From Gemmataceae bacterium (GTDB taxonomy: Bacteria > Planctomycetota > Planctomycetia > Gemmatales > Gemmataceae): a DNA stretch of 49,557 nt. Each line of letters starts with the position of its first letter. The first letter of the stretch is position 1. A program made the position numbers and the translations under genes. The DNA is taken from positions 1 through 49,557 of the forward strand of contig SIAQ01000023.1 of the NCBI GenBank assembly GCA_009697105.1. The letters run 5' to 3'. This document shows, piece by piece, positions 41,180 through 49,440 of this stretch. A model generated the notes under the pieces. It saw only the letters and a program-made list of their open reading frames with translations. It searched no databases and was not told where the DNA came from.

Positions 41180-42232
41180 CTACTTCGCCGACGGCACGGC
41201 GATCGCGCCGACTTCGTTGATGAACAGTACGGTGCCGACGTTGTCGTCGCGGAAAACTTCCACGCCGAACGCGCGGGTCTTGTCCGAGAATTCCTTTTCG
41301 CCATACGCTCGGCAACGGACGTTCAAGCCGTGGGTCCAGGCGGGTTCCTTGACGTTGGCCGTCGGAGCTTTGACACCGGAAGCCGCCGGGGCGACGGCGA
41401 TGCTGCCCGATTCGCAGATGAGGATCAAGTTGCCCGTCGTGATGTCGTTGTAGACCTCGACACCGTATTTGCGGGTGTCTTTGGTGAACGATTTTTCGTC
41501 ATGGCGTCGGCAGGAGAGGTCGAGGCCGTGCAGCCATTCGGGCGACTTGCCTTCGCCTTTGACTTCGGTGGTTTCGGGGACGATCGCAACATAGCCGTGC
41601 TGGGTGATGTAGATGAGGTTGCCCGTGCCGGCGTCGCGGTAGACTTCGATGCCGACCTTCTCGGCGTCTTTCCATTCCTTGACACCGCCCTTGCGAACAG
41701 AAAGATCGATGCTATGGACCCACTTCGGATTCTTGCCACTCGCGCCGGGGAAGAGTTTGCCGGTCGTCGCCCCGAGGTTGCCTTGCTCGGTGATGAAGAG
41801 CCAATTGTCGGCATTTGGATCGCGGAAGACTTCCATGGCGTGCATCTTCGTCGCCTTGGTGAATTCCTTCTCGCCTGCTTTGCGTGCCGGCAGGTCGAGC
41901 CCGGTGAGCCAGGATGGTCCCTTGCTCGGATTGATCGGCGCGGTCAAGCCGGCGAAGTTTGGCCCGACCGCCATGCTGCCTGTCTGCGAGAAGTAGACGC
42001 CCAGGCCGGTGTTGTCGTCGCGAAACGCTTCGACGCCCCAGCGTTTGGTGTCTTTGGTGATGTCAGCCTCGCCGATCTTACGGCAAGCGAGATCGAAGGC
42101 GTGCGACCACTGCAATTCCTTGAGCTTCTTCTCCTGTCCCTGTCCCTCCGCAGGCACAAGCGCCAGGCCCAGGATCAGAACCAAAGCGGATACGAACAAA
42201 TTCGTAAGACGAAATCGGAAGCAAGACATCAT
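41180..42232 (-). CDS. Secreted protein of five tandem ~62-residue repeats
   Basis: 350 residues from ATG 42232 (GAGG six bases upstream), signal peptide ending near VPAEGQ. The mature chain is five repeats with consensus P-x-W-x-H-x-(L/I)-D-L-x-(C/V)-R-(K/R), then GEKEFTKDT, GVEV(F/Y)RD, TGN(L/W)(I/L)(F/Y)I and a closing G-x-(I/V)-A-V-x-P. Examples are HGLDLSCRRHDEKSFTKDTR and HGLNVRCRAYGEKEFSDKTR. Repeats 1, 4 and 5 keep the Cys-Arg pair; repeats 2 and 3 have Ala-Arg and Val-Arg. This looks like a beta-propeller or lectin-like fold. I do not know the family. Confidence 0.8.
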   Translation of the reverse strand: MMSCFRFRLTNLFVSALVLILGLALVPAEGQGQEKKLKELQWSHAFDLACRKIGEADITKDTKRWGVEAFRDDNTGLGVYFSQTGSMAVGPNFAGLTAPINPSKGPSWLTGLDLPARKAGEKEFTKATKMHAMEVFRDPNADNWLFITEQGNLGATTGKLFPGASGKNPKWVHSIDLSVRKGGVKEWKDAEKVGIEVYRDAGTGNLIYITQHGYVAIVPETTEVKGEGKSPEWLHGLDLSCRRHDEKSFTKDTRKYGVEVYNDITTGNLILICESGSIAVAPAASGVKAPTANVKEPAWTHGLNVRCRAYGEKEFSDKTRAFGVEVFRDDNVGTVLFINEVGAIAVPSAK

Positions 42233-42334
42233 CGTAGCCTCGTCAGGAGTTTGGAATTCACACATGGGTGGGGAGATTTTATATAGACGAACGAGAAACG
42301 TAAGGATAACAAAGGATTTTGCGAGAGATTGATT

Positions 42335-42417
42335 CGTTTAGCCGCTCGCCTCGGGCGAGCGCGAACAGGTCCCGCATAACACGCGGATCGCGCTCGCCGA
42401 AGGCGAGCCGCTAAACG
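42335..42417. repeat. Hairpin repeat R3 containing the hemY stop codon
   Basis: CGTTTAGCCGCTCGCCTCGG pairs with CGAAGGCGAGCCGCTAAACG; inner GCGAGCGCGA/TCGCGCTCGC is exact. The stop codon TAG of the protoporphyrinogen oxidase gene (42411-42413) is part of the right arm. Confidence 0.92.
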
Positions 42418-43817
42418 TGGCGCAAAAAATTGGCGACGCGCTCAGCAAGTACGCTGCCTTGCTCGGTGCAGTCGTTGAGGGCGACGCCGTGATAGGCGTT
42501 GCCGCCGAGGAAAAGACCCGGATGCCTCACGGCGTCGGCCTCGATCCGGGCGACACGCTCCAGGTGGCCAAGGTGATATTGCGGGATCGCTCGGTTCCAG
42601 CGAATGATTTTGTTGAAAATCGGCTCAGCCGTGATTTTCATGGCCAGGCGAAGTTCCGCGCGAATCGCGGCAAGCAGTTTCGCATCGTCCCAGTCAACGA
42701 CGTCGGCGCGATGCCAACCGCCCGCCATCGCGCGGAGCAGAACCGTGCCGTCTGGCGCGCGGTTGGGATAGATCGACGAGCACCATTGCACGCCGAGTAG
42801 ATCCCGCCGCGTGTTTTGTGGCGCGATGAATCCGAATCCATCGGTCGAAGTCGGCACGTCGCCCTGGCGGAACGCCAGCGCGATGACAGCGACGCGGTTG
42901 TACGGAATCGCCGCGATCTGCCCGGCGAGTGCGTCATCGGCTTCCGCCAGCAACTCCGCCTGCTTCCACGCCGGGCAGGTAAGCACGACGGCATCGGCCT
43001 CGAACGCATCGTTGCCCTCGCCGTGCACCGTCCATAATCCCGATCCCGCAGATCGACGCAGACTGCGAATCGCCACGCCGTATTCCGGCGATCGTCGAAG
43101 CCGCGCGGTCAGTCCTTCGACAAACGTCCGCATGCCGCCCTGGAACGACCACATTTTGCCCGCACGTTGATAGGGCAGGCCTTGTTTTTGGGCCTCGGCG
43201 CGGCGTTTCTTGGCGGCCCCGGCGAACCCCTTGATGACGCTGCCGTACTCGCGTTCTAACTCCGCGATGCGAGGAAAACACGCCGGCAGGCTCAGTAGCT
43301 TCGGGTCGCCTGCGTAGATGCCCGTCACGAGTGCGTCGGCAAACACGTCCGCCGCCTCATTGCCGGCCCGCCGACGCACGAAGGCGTCGATCGACTCATC
43401 GGTCGTGTCCATGCGCTTGCCGCGAAATCGTTCCCAGAGCAACGATAGCTTGCCGCGCCAGCTGAGTAAGTCGCTCCGCAGAAATGCCGTGAAACCCGCG
43501 GGAAGCGGTTTGAGTTGATCGCCGAGAAACAGGTAGCGGTTCTTCGCCGCCGATTCGCTGGACTGCACGAGTCGATCATCCAACCCTATTTCGCGTGAAA
43601 GGTTCAGCGTCGTCGGTTTCGTATCGAGGAAGCCGTTCGGCCCGATTTCGACGACGAAGCCGGCCTCACGTAGCGACCACGCGGTCCCGCCGGGGCGATC
43701 GCCTGCTTCGAGGACGCGCACGTCGGCCGTCGGCATACGTTCCTGCAAGCGGTACGCTGCCGACAGACCCGATACACCGGCGCCGACGATGATGATTTTT
43801 GGGAAAGGCATGTTCAT
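42411..43817 (-). CDS. hemY: Protoporphyrinogen/coproporphyrinogen oxidase, FAD type
   Basis: 468 residues. It oxidises protoporphyrinogen IX or coproporphyrinogen III in haem synthesis. The FAD-binding start is IIIVGAGVSGLSAAYRL with Glu in VRVLEAGDRPGG. EIGPNGFLDTKPTTLNLSREIGL, RRRAGNEAADVFADALVTGIYAGDP and GGNAYHGVALNDC follow, as in the HemY/CgoX family. No other haem gene is adjacent. The gene is bracketed by repeats at both ends: the first ATG lies in the edge of R10 and the stop lies in R3. A second ATG two codons later (MPFPK) is an equally good start. Confidence 0.94.
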   Translation of the reverse strand: MNMPFPKIIIVGAGVSGLSAAYRLQERMPTADVRVLEAGDRPGGTAWSLREAGFVVEIGPNGFLDTKPTTLNLSREIGLDDRLVQSSESAAKNRYLFLGDQLKPLPAGFTAFLRSDLLSWRGKLSLLWERFRGKRMDTTDESIDAFVRRRAGNEAADVFADALVTGIYAGDPKLLSLPACFPRIAELEREYGSVIKGFAGAAKKRRAEAQKQGLPYQRAGKMWSFQGGMRTFVEGLTARLRRSPEYGVAIRSLRRSAGSGLWTVHGEGNDAFEADAVVLTCPAWKQAELLAEADDALAGQIAAIPYNRVAVIALAFRQGDVPTSTDGFGFIAPQNTRRDLLGVQWCSSIYPNRAPDGTVLLRAMAGGWHRADVVDWDDAKLLAAIRAELRLAMKITAEPIFNKIIRWNRAIPQYHLGHLERVARIEADAVRHPGLFLGGNAYHGVALNDCTEQGSVLAERVANFLRHV

Positions 43818-43912
43818 TTCAAATTTCAGATTTCAAATTGCAAATTTGTCGATCGGAGAGCAAATTCTGTCTGAAATTTGAATTTGCAATCTAAAATTTG
43901 CAATTTGAAATG
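43815..43912. repeat. AT-rich inverted repeat R10 upstream of hemY
   Basis: CATTTCAAATTTCAGATTTC and its inverse GAAATTTGAATTTGCAATC, ending CAATTTGAAATG, are internally repetitive (CAAATT units). The left edge overlaps the first ATG of hemY; the right edge is 11 bp after the stop of the SMP-30 gene. Confidence 0.8.
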
Positions 43913-43922
43913 AGAGGTAGTA

Positions 43923-44843
43923 TCACTTCTTGAACGCAAACAGATGCCCCGTCACTTCCATTTGGACGGTATAGAGCGAGGTGCGCGCGGTGACGTAGAG
44001 TGTGTCGAATTTGGCGCCGCCGAAGGTCACGTTGGCGGGGCCTTCGGGGAAGGCGATGATGCCGAGGAGTTTGCCGGCGGGGTCGTAGACTTGCAAGCCG
44101 AGGCCGGAGGTGATGTAGAGGTTGCCCTTGGTATCGACGGTGAGGCCGTCGCCGCCGCCGTTGCCCTTTTTGCCGCCGGGTTGTTGCAGCGTGCAGAAAA
44201 CCCTGCCCTTGCCGATTTTGCCTGGCGATTCGATCGGATACGCCATCATGTCGGATTGGCTGGACGGGATGACGTAGAGCGTTTTTTCGTCAGGCGACAG
44301 GATCACGCCGTTCGGGTTCGGCAGATCGTCGATGAGACGCGTGACCTTGCCATCGCCGGCAGTAAAGTAGACACCGAGCTTTTTCTGCGGGAACGGCTTG
44401 GGAGCGCGAAAGCTGGGGTCGGTGAAGTAGATGCCGTCGTTCTTGTCGATGACGAGATCGTTCGGGGCGTTGAAGCGGTTGCCGTCGTGCTTGTCGATGA
44501 CGGTGCGTTTCTTCTTGGTGGCGACATCATAGGCGACGAGTTGGCCGTCCATCTCGCAGGCGACGAGTTCGCCTTTGCTGTTGAACATCAGGCCGTTGGC
44601 GTGATTGGATTTCTCGACGAACACCGACAGCTTGCCTTCGAGATCGACCTTGTAGATTTTCTCATCGGGAATGTCGGTGAAATAGACATTGCCCTTGGTG
44701 TCGGCGGCGGGGCCTTCGGTGAATTTGAAGTTGCCGTGCAGCTTGGTTACCTTGTTCTTGGGGCCGATGCCAGGAATCACCTGGGCATGCACGGGCCCGG
44801 CCAACGCGATGACGGCGCTGGCGAGAATTGCTAATCGTTTCAT
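43923..44843 (-). CDS. Secreted SMP-30/gluconolactonase-like protein
   Basis: 306 residues with a signal peptide (ALAGPVHAQ). Six-bladed propeller text: FTEGPAADTKGNVYFTDIPDEKIYKVDLEG, given for positions about 40-70, NHANGLMFNSKGELVACEM, NRFNAPNDLVIDKNDGIYFTDPSF, NPNGVILSPDEKTLYV and GGGDGLTVDTKGNLYITS. The Glu in FTEGP, Asn in APNDLV, Asn in NPNGVI and Asp in GDGLTV are the expected metal ligands and active-site acids. It probably hydrolyses a sugar lactone or related ester in the periplasm. Confidence 0.9.
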   Translation of the reverse strand: MKRLAILASAVIALAGPVHAQVIPGIGPKNKVTKLHGNFKFTEGPAADTKGNVYFTDIPDEKIYKVDLEGKLSVFVEKSNHANGLMFNSKGELVACEMDGQLVAYDVATKKKRTVIDKHDGNRFNAPNDLVIDKNDGIYFTDPSFRAPKPFPQKKLGVYFTAGDGKVTRLIDDLPNPNGVILSPDEKTLYVIPSSQSDMMAYPIESPGKIGKGRVFCTLQQPGGKKGNGGGDGLTVDTKGNLYITSGLGLQVYDPAGKLLGIIAFPEGPANVTFGGAKFDTLYVTARTSLYTVQMEVTGHLFAFKK

Positions 44844-44934
44844 GGGTTACATCCTGGTGTGTTGGAATAGTAGTGGCCGACAGGAGTCGTCGGGTGGGTT
44901 ATTGTAAAAAGGAAACAGCAATTCGTCGCGGTCC

Positions 44935-45004
44935 TGTCAAAGCCGCGCACGCAGTAAGCGGTTTGAAAGTTCTCCAATCGCTTACTGCGTGCGCGGTTCT
45001 GACA
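44935..45004. repeat. Inverted repeat R11
   Basis: GTCAAAGCCGCGCACGCAGT then AAGCG pairs with CGCTT and ACTGCGTGCGCGG-TTCTGAC, stem 18 bp or more. It lies 6 bp after the stop of the double hydrolase gene. Confidence 0.88.
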
Positions 45005-45010
45005 GTCATC

Positions 45011-47380
45011 TTAGTTTCGCGGCTCCGGATCCGCGCCTAGCGTTGCCGCTCGCAGCCAGCGCACGAGCGCGGCGGGCGTTGGGGCGGTCGGGTCGATCTG
45101 CAGCGTGTCGGAGTCGAAGGCCGATCGCGCTGGCGCATAAACCGCCACCTGAGCCAGACGTGTCGTCGCCCGATTCTGCCCGTCCACGGGTGCGATCAGT
45201 CGTATATGCGACGGCGTCAGGCCAAGCACGAGGCCCGGAATGTCGCCTACCGCAATTGCGCCCGGAATCACCGCATCGAACGGTATATAACAAAGCGGAC
45301 TGGCGAGCGTCGATTGAAAGTCGATCAGCCCGCCCTCAGCAACCACGGCACGCACGTCATCCTCGAACAACGCCAGAAGCAACACCAGCAAGGCACCGCC
45401 CGGTTCGCTCGGCTCCGGCCGGTCAATGCCATGCGGCACGCGCAGGTTGCGTTCGGCGGGATGCGTCGGCGTGAACGAATCGCCCCAGACGGCGAGGCGT
45501 TTCGCGTCAACTTTGGGATGCGACTTCAACCAGCGCCAGATGGAACGCAGATCGCGCAACCTGTTGCCAACCGCAGTCTGCCCGACCATCAAATCGCCCG
45601 CCGCGAATGTGTTGCCAGGGCTGCCGCGCCCGCGTGAATCGCTTGGACTCGTCTCGCCCGTGCCACGCAGGTCGGGCATTGCGACGGCGAACCCCGCGTT
45701 GAGATATACCGCGATTTGGTTGGGCCGTGCGGTCAGGAACGCTTGCTTGCCGGCCTGGGCGACAGCAACAATCGTCGGCAATCGCGTGCCCCTTCTGTGG
45801 GGCGGGATCAGCATCGCCATCGGCACGACGATGCCCGGCTCGACCATCAGCGCGTGCCGTTCGACGCGGATGTTTCCCATGTTCAAATCGTCCTGCGGAA
45901 ACTCCAACAAGCGTGCTGGTCCCTTCGGCTCGATCGCACCGAGCAGGCTGCTCCAGTCTTTACGAAGCTGCACACGCCGTGCTGCGGGTTTCAACGCCGT
46001 TAGCTTGGCGCGAGCCGCCTCCGCGCGTTCCTTGCCGAGCGCGGATAGGATTTCGTGCGTCGGTTTCGCGCCAAACTCGCGCAGCACATCGGGCGTGAAG
46101 CATAGCAACTCGGCCTCCTCGCGGCGATTTTCGTACTCCTTTTTCGGATTCGGGATCGCCAGCCAGCGTTCGAGTGTCGGATAGAGCAATTCGCGATTGA
46201 TCGGCAGCCAATGGGTATTCGCCGGTGCCATCCCCGATACGAAGCCACGGCCGGCGACGCCGACGATCGCGTCGTCCGCTCCGTAGAAGCCGTAGACTTT
46301 CTTGAGTCGTTTCCAGACAGGATCGTGATCGTGATCCCAATAGAATTCATGGTTGTAGATGAGCTTCCGCGGCGCCGCCGAGGCGATGATCGTCCAGTGC
46401 AGGAAGCCATCGCGTGCGGAGTGCCGCAGGTTGCGCGTCGTTTCCCAACTCGGATTGCCGGTGTATTCAAAGGTCTGCTCGGTATCGGGCGCGAACGGGA
46501 AGGCGGACTCCGGCTGCGGCCCGCCGAAGTTCATGATCGCTGCGGCCGTGATGCGCGGATCGAGCGCGAAAGCGACGCCAGCGACATCGCCGCCGCCGGC
46601 CGGCTCGCTGACGATGAGGATGCGTTTCGCGTCCACGCCAGGCTGCGCGACGAGATAATCGACGCTGCGGGCGAGATCGTACGCCAGCCAGCCCATCAAG
46701 CTATCGCCGAGCAGATGCAGCTGCATGCCGAGATCGTGGCGGAAGAAATAATCTTGCTGTTCGAGTTTGAACGGCTTGTCGTAATCGTTCGCGGTCACGA
46801 ACGGATGCACCCGGCGTTCGCCATGGCCGAGATGGTCCGGCACGTTGACGACGCAGCCGGCGCGGGCCCAGGTCATGGCCATGTCCTGCCGCCAACCGGT
46901 GTTCTTCGGACGCTGATGGCTGAGCGCGAGGATCACTCCGGGCATCGACGCCGTCGGCTTCGCGGGCCGATAGACATTGGCAGCGACGAGCAGCCCAGGC
47001 CGGCTTTCGTAGACGACGTTGTCCACGTGATACCCATCGCCAGGCCGACTTCGCACGACCTTCGATTTAAGCGACTTCGGCGCCGGCGGATAGGAGCCGA
47101 GCGAATCGCGCAGCGCCTGGATGCGAAGATCGCGAAACTTCTCCCAATCGGCTCGCGTCTTGATCGTCTGCCAGGCCTTCTGGTCGCGCTGGTTGGCTTC
47201 GCGCAGATCGGCTTTCCTCGCCCGGCTCAGCATCGCTGCCAGTGGATTGTCGCGCACTTTGCCTAGCACGAGCACGCGGGCATCGAGCGTGCGCAACGAC
47301 TCGGCCAAAGCGTCGTCTTGGGCGGCGGCGTTAGAGATCATGGCCAGTGAAAATGACAATCCGAGAAGAATGCGAGGCAT
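45011..47380 (-). CDS. Secreted double alpha/beta-hydrolase protein (acetyl-xylan-esterase-like)
   Basis: 789 residues with a signal peptide (MISNAAAQ). Two alpha/beta-hydrolase domains lie in tandem. In domain 1 (about 100-400) the elbow reads ILIVSEPAGGGD, so Ala261 takes the nucleophile position. In domain 2 (about 490-785) it reads LAVWGDSFTPTH with Ser635 in place. PDHLGHGERR and MPDLRGTGETSP are the oxyanion-side loops. I infer one active and one inactive or regulatory domain. Related planctomycete proteins are annotated as acetyl xylan esterases or cephalosporin-C deacetylase-like; the substrate is unknown. Confidence 0.82.
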   Translation of the reverse strand: MPRILLGLSFSLAMISNAAAQDDALAESLRTLDARVLVLGKVRDNPLAAMLSRARKADLREANQRDQKAWQTIKTRADWEKFRDLRIQALRDSLGSYPPAPKSLKSKVVRSRPGDGYHVDNVVYESRPGLLVAANVYRPAKPTASMPGVILALSHQRPKNTGWRQDMAMTWARAGCVVNVPDHLGHGERRVHPFVTANDYDKPFKLEQQDYFFRHDLGMQLHLLGDSLMGWLAYDLARSVDYLVAQPGVDAKRILIVSEPAGGGDVAGVAFALDPRITAAAIMNFGGPQPESAFPFAPDTEQTFEYTGNPSWETTRNLRHSARDGFLHWTIIASAAPRKLIYNHEFYWDHDHDPVWKRLKKVYGFYGADDAIVGVAGRGFVSGMAPANTHWLPINRELLYPTLERWLAIPNPKKEYENRREEAELLCFTPDVLREFGAKPTHEILSALGKERAEAARAKLTALKPAARRVQLRKDWSSLLGAIEPKGPARLLEFPQDDLNMGNIRVERHALMVEPGIVVPMAMLIPPHRRGTRLPTIVAVAQAGKQAFLTARPNQIAVYLNAGFAVAMPDLRGTGETSPSDSRGRGSPGNTFAAGDLMVGQTAVGNRLRDLRSIWRWLKSHPKVDAKRLAVWGDSFTPTHPAERNLRVPHGIDRPEPSEPGGALLVLLLALFEDDVRAVVAEGGLIDFQSTLASPLCYIPFDAVIPGAIAVGDIPGLVLGLTPSHIRLIAPVDGQNRATTRLAQVAVYAPARSAFDSDTLQIDPTAPTPAALVRWLRAATLGADPEPRN

Positions 47381-47439
47381 GGTTGCGTCTTTCGTATCAT
47401 TGGGTTTTTCGTTTGCGGCTTATCGCTCGCCATTTCCCG

Positions 47440-47506
47440 CTTAACGAGCCGGAAGCGTGAGCGACGGATTGGAGAAATCCGTCGCTCACGCTTCCGGCTC
47501 GTTAAG
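47440..47506. repeat. Hairpin repeat R4, perfect 31-bp arms
   Basis: Arms begin CTTAACGAGCCGGAAGCGTG and pair without mismatch over 31 bp around GGAGA. The TAA stop of the amidohydrolase gene (47502-47504) is inside the right arm. A lone R1-like half (CGTTTGCGGCTTATCGCTCG) lies next to it at 47410-47429. Confidence 0.95.
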
Positions 47507-48365
47507 AAAATTGATTTCTGAGGGTGGCGTCAAACAGCACGCTCTCTGCCGTCTTGCCGAGCAACCAGTCGCGATCCGGCGCCGACAGAAACGCAAGCCT
47601 CCGCTCAATCAACTCAACACTCGCCTGATACGAGTGCGGCGGCAGCACCTGAAACGGGCTATCGCTTTCCCACATGCAGCGCTCAGGGCCAAACGCTCGG
47701 ACTGTGCGCTCGATCAAGCCGGCAAGATCATCATACGGCGGCAGTTTGCGACCGAGTGCATAGAACGCGCCGAGTTTGACGAAGACTCGCGGATGGCGGG
47801 CCAGCTTGCAGAGTGCCATGATGTCATCGTCCCGAATGACGCCACCGCCACCGACACGCGCCAGATGATCGATAATCACTGTCGTGCCCGGAAACTCGGC
47901 ACACATGCGATCCACCTCGGCGAGGCCATCGGGATCGATCAGGCAACTCAACGCCTGCCCGTTGCGTTCGGCGGCGGCGAACATCGTCGCGAAACCGGCG
48001 GGCCGCAGCCACTCCGCGGGCGGCCTTTCTGCGAGTCGGGGATGAATGCGAAACGCCTGGATGCCGCGCGGCTGCAACTCCGCCATCGTGCGTTCGACGT
48101 CCGGCGCATGCGCATCGACGACGGCGGTGCCGACGAACGTCTCGGGGAACCGCGAGATCGTGTCGAGCATGTAGGAGTTGTCGAAACCATAAAAGCTGAT
48201 CTGAATCAGATTGATGCGTTCGACCCCGCATGGCCGAGCGTGCGCGAGCAGGGTTTCGGGCAAAAACGCCATCGGCCAACCGTCGATGCGTTTGAAACCC
48301 GGCGCAAGTGGATAGCGAGCGTCGTCATCGGTCCAGACGTGAACATGTGCGTCGATGAAGGGCAT
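47502..48365 (-). CDS. Amidohydrolase-2 family TIM-barrel hydrolase
   Basis: 287 residues from ATG 48365. The opening MPFIDAHVHVWTDDDARYPL has the metal-binding DxHxH of the amidohydrolase superfamily (Amidohydro_2). FRIHPRL, TTVIIDHLARVGGGG and the C-terminal MWESDSPFQV (Asp of the last strand) complete the site. Family members include lactonases and decarboxylases such as 2-pyrone-4,6-dicarboxylate lactonase. The exact reaction is unknown. An upstream in-frame start at 48419 is less likely, because the family begins at the DxHxH strand. Confidence 0.9.
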   Translation of the reverse strand: MPFIDAHVHVWTDDDARYPLAPGFKRIDGWPMAFLPETLLAHARPCGVERINLIQISFYGFDNSYMLDTISRFPETFVGTAVVDAHAPDVERTMAELQPRGIQAFRIHPRLAERPPAEWLRPAGFATMFAAAERNGQALSCLIDPDGLAEVDRMCAEFPGTTVIIDHLARVGGGGVIRDDDIMALCKLARHPRVFVKLGAFYALGRKLPPYDDLAGLIERTVRAFGPERCMWESDSPFQVLPPHSYQASVELIERRLAFLSAPDRDWLLGKTAESVLFDATLRNQFS

Positions 48366-48381
48366 GGGGGCCGCCTGTGTG

Positions 48382-48740
48382 CTATGGAATGGCAAGCGAT
48401 ACTCGTAAACAATCGTCAATCAGCGTCATCGTGGCGGAAGGGAGACTTCCGATCTTGCGAACGGTGAGGCTCTGAAGGATCGCGTGAAGGCGCTCACATT
48501 TAATGGCGGAATCGGCGAGCAGACCAGCTTGCTTTCCTTTGGGCGTTGCGATTTCAATAGGCAATTGAGTCGTTCCAGACGCGCCCTTTTCGTCGTGGAT
48601 GTGATCACCGCAACAATTACATCGTGTAAGCGATAGTTATTCCAATTAGACGACACTACGAGTGCCGGGCGTGTTTTTCCGGGCTTTCCCGATGTATCGG
48701 GGACAGGAATCAAAATCACGTCACCGCGGCTCAGGGGCAT
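48382..48740 (-). pseudogene. MazF/PemK-type toxin, frameshifted
   Basis: From ATG 48740 the text PLSRGDVILIPVPDTSGKPG, KTRPALVVSSNWNN and DVIVAVITSTTK matches the first half of MazF. The second half, QLPIEIATPKGKQAGLLADS, IKCERLHAILQSLTVRKIGSL and the closing LIDDCLRVSLAI, sits in a different frame ending at 48382. The break is at or near the AAAAGGG run (48584-48590). As it stands, translation runs off into unrelated residues (stop at 48426), so the toxin should be inactive unless the shift is a sequencing error or is programmed. Confidence 0.85.
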
Positions 48741-48994
48741 AGCTTCTTTCGATTCTCGTCGTAGTTGTCGTATACGTCCATCTCCGGCGCATCCCAGCCG
48801 GCACGCTTGCCGGAAGCAGCCAGCAACGCAAGCTGTTCCTCGGCTGTCCAGTCGCCGACGTCAACGAGGTGCTGAATGCGATCGTAGATTTCTTCTCTTA
48901 CTAGCACATATGTTGTTTTCGTGTGTGGATCAATTGCCGTGGGGCGATCCTCACCGGCAACGATCACGCCCTGTTCTTCCGTAAGTAGAATCAT
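48731..48994 (-). CDS. Antitoxin-like partner of the frameshifted MazF
   Basis: 87 residues: MILLTEEQGVIVAGEDRPTA, TKTTYVLVREEIYDRIQHLVD, then an acidic C-terminal part (WDAPEMDVYDNYDENRKKL). The pattern of a short beta hairpin followed by helices and an acidic tail is that of MazF-type antitoxins frequently found in planctomycetes and cyanobacteria. It overlaps the MazF start by ten bases, so translation was coupled. It is intact, while the toxin is broken. Confidence 0.72.
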   Translation of the reverse strand: MILLTEEQGVIVAGEDRPTAIDPHTKTTYVLVREEIYDRIQHLVDVGDWTAEEQLALLAASGKRAGWDAPEMDVYDNYDENRKKLCP

Positions 48995-49060
48995 GGATAC
49001 CTCCGAATAACTGCAAATCTTTCAAGCCGAACACACATCTTTCAACAATAATCTTACTGC

Positions 49061-49342
49061 TTAGGTTCGTGTCAGTTCAAGCTCAATCGATTCGGCGAAT
49101 ATTGCATCGGAAATAGAAATGTCGACCATCGGCGTCGGCAGCGGCTCGCCGGCTTCAATGTGCGCCTCCGCCAGCATGCGCAGGGCGTCACGGACCATTT
49201 TTCGCGACGAGCGAAGCGTCTTGCCTTGGCTCATTGCCCCGGGGAAATCCAGCATCATGGCGACGACCCAGCCGTCGTCGCCATTGTAATATGCAGCGTG
49301 GTATTGCAACTTGCTTGTCGCCACCCTCAAAAGCCGAGTCAT
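49061..49342 (-). CDS. HicB-like antitoxin without a visible HicA
   Basis: 93 residues from ATG 49342 (MTRLLRVATSKLQYHAAYYN); starts further upstream exist. The HicB fold is indicated by YHAAYYNGDDGWVVAMMLDFPGAMSQGKTLRSSRKMVRDAL, positions about 14-54, and MLAEAHIEAGEPLPTP. No HicA frame lies on either side within the visible sequence. It may be an orphan regulator or act with a distant toxin. The gap 48995-49060 shows only short CTTTCAA-type repeats. Confidence 0.75.
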   Translation of the reverse strand: MTRLLRVATSKLQYHAAYYNGDDGWVVAMMLDFPGAMSQGKTLRSSRKMVRDALRMLAEAHIEAGEPLPTPMVDISISDAIFAESIELELTRT

Positions 49343-49403
49343 GCGCAACCATATGAAATATATGAATTCATGTCGATTTTGCTCTTGAAGTCGTTTCACT
49401 GGT

Positions 49404-49440
49404 TTGATACAACACTATTGCCTTAATGGAGTTGTATCAA
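49404..49440. repeat. Small inverted repeat
   Basis: TTGATACAAC and GTTGTATCAA are exact 10-base complements separated by 17 bases. It covers the last codons and stop of the partial gene at 49415-49557. Confidence 0.7.

Noticed and set aside
41129..42286. Open frame of 385 codons opposite the five-repeat gene.
   Set aside because: It is a shadow frame: repetitive because the sense gene is repetitive, without a ribosome site or family features.
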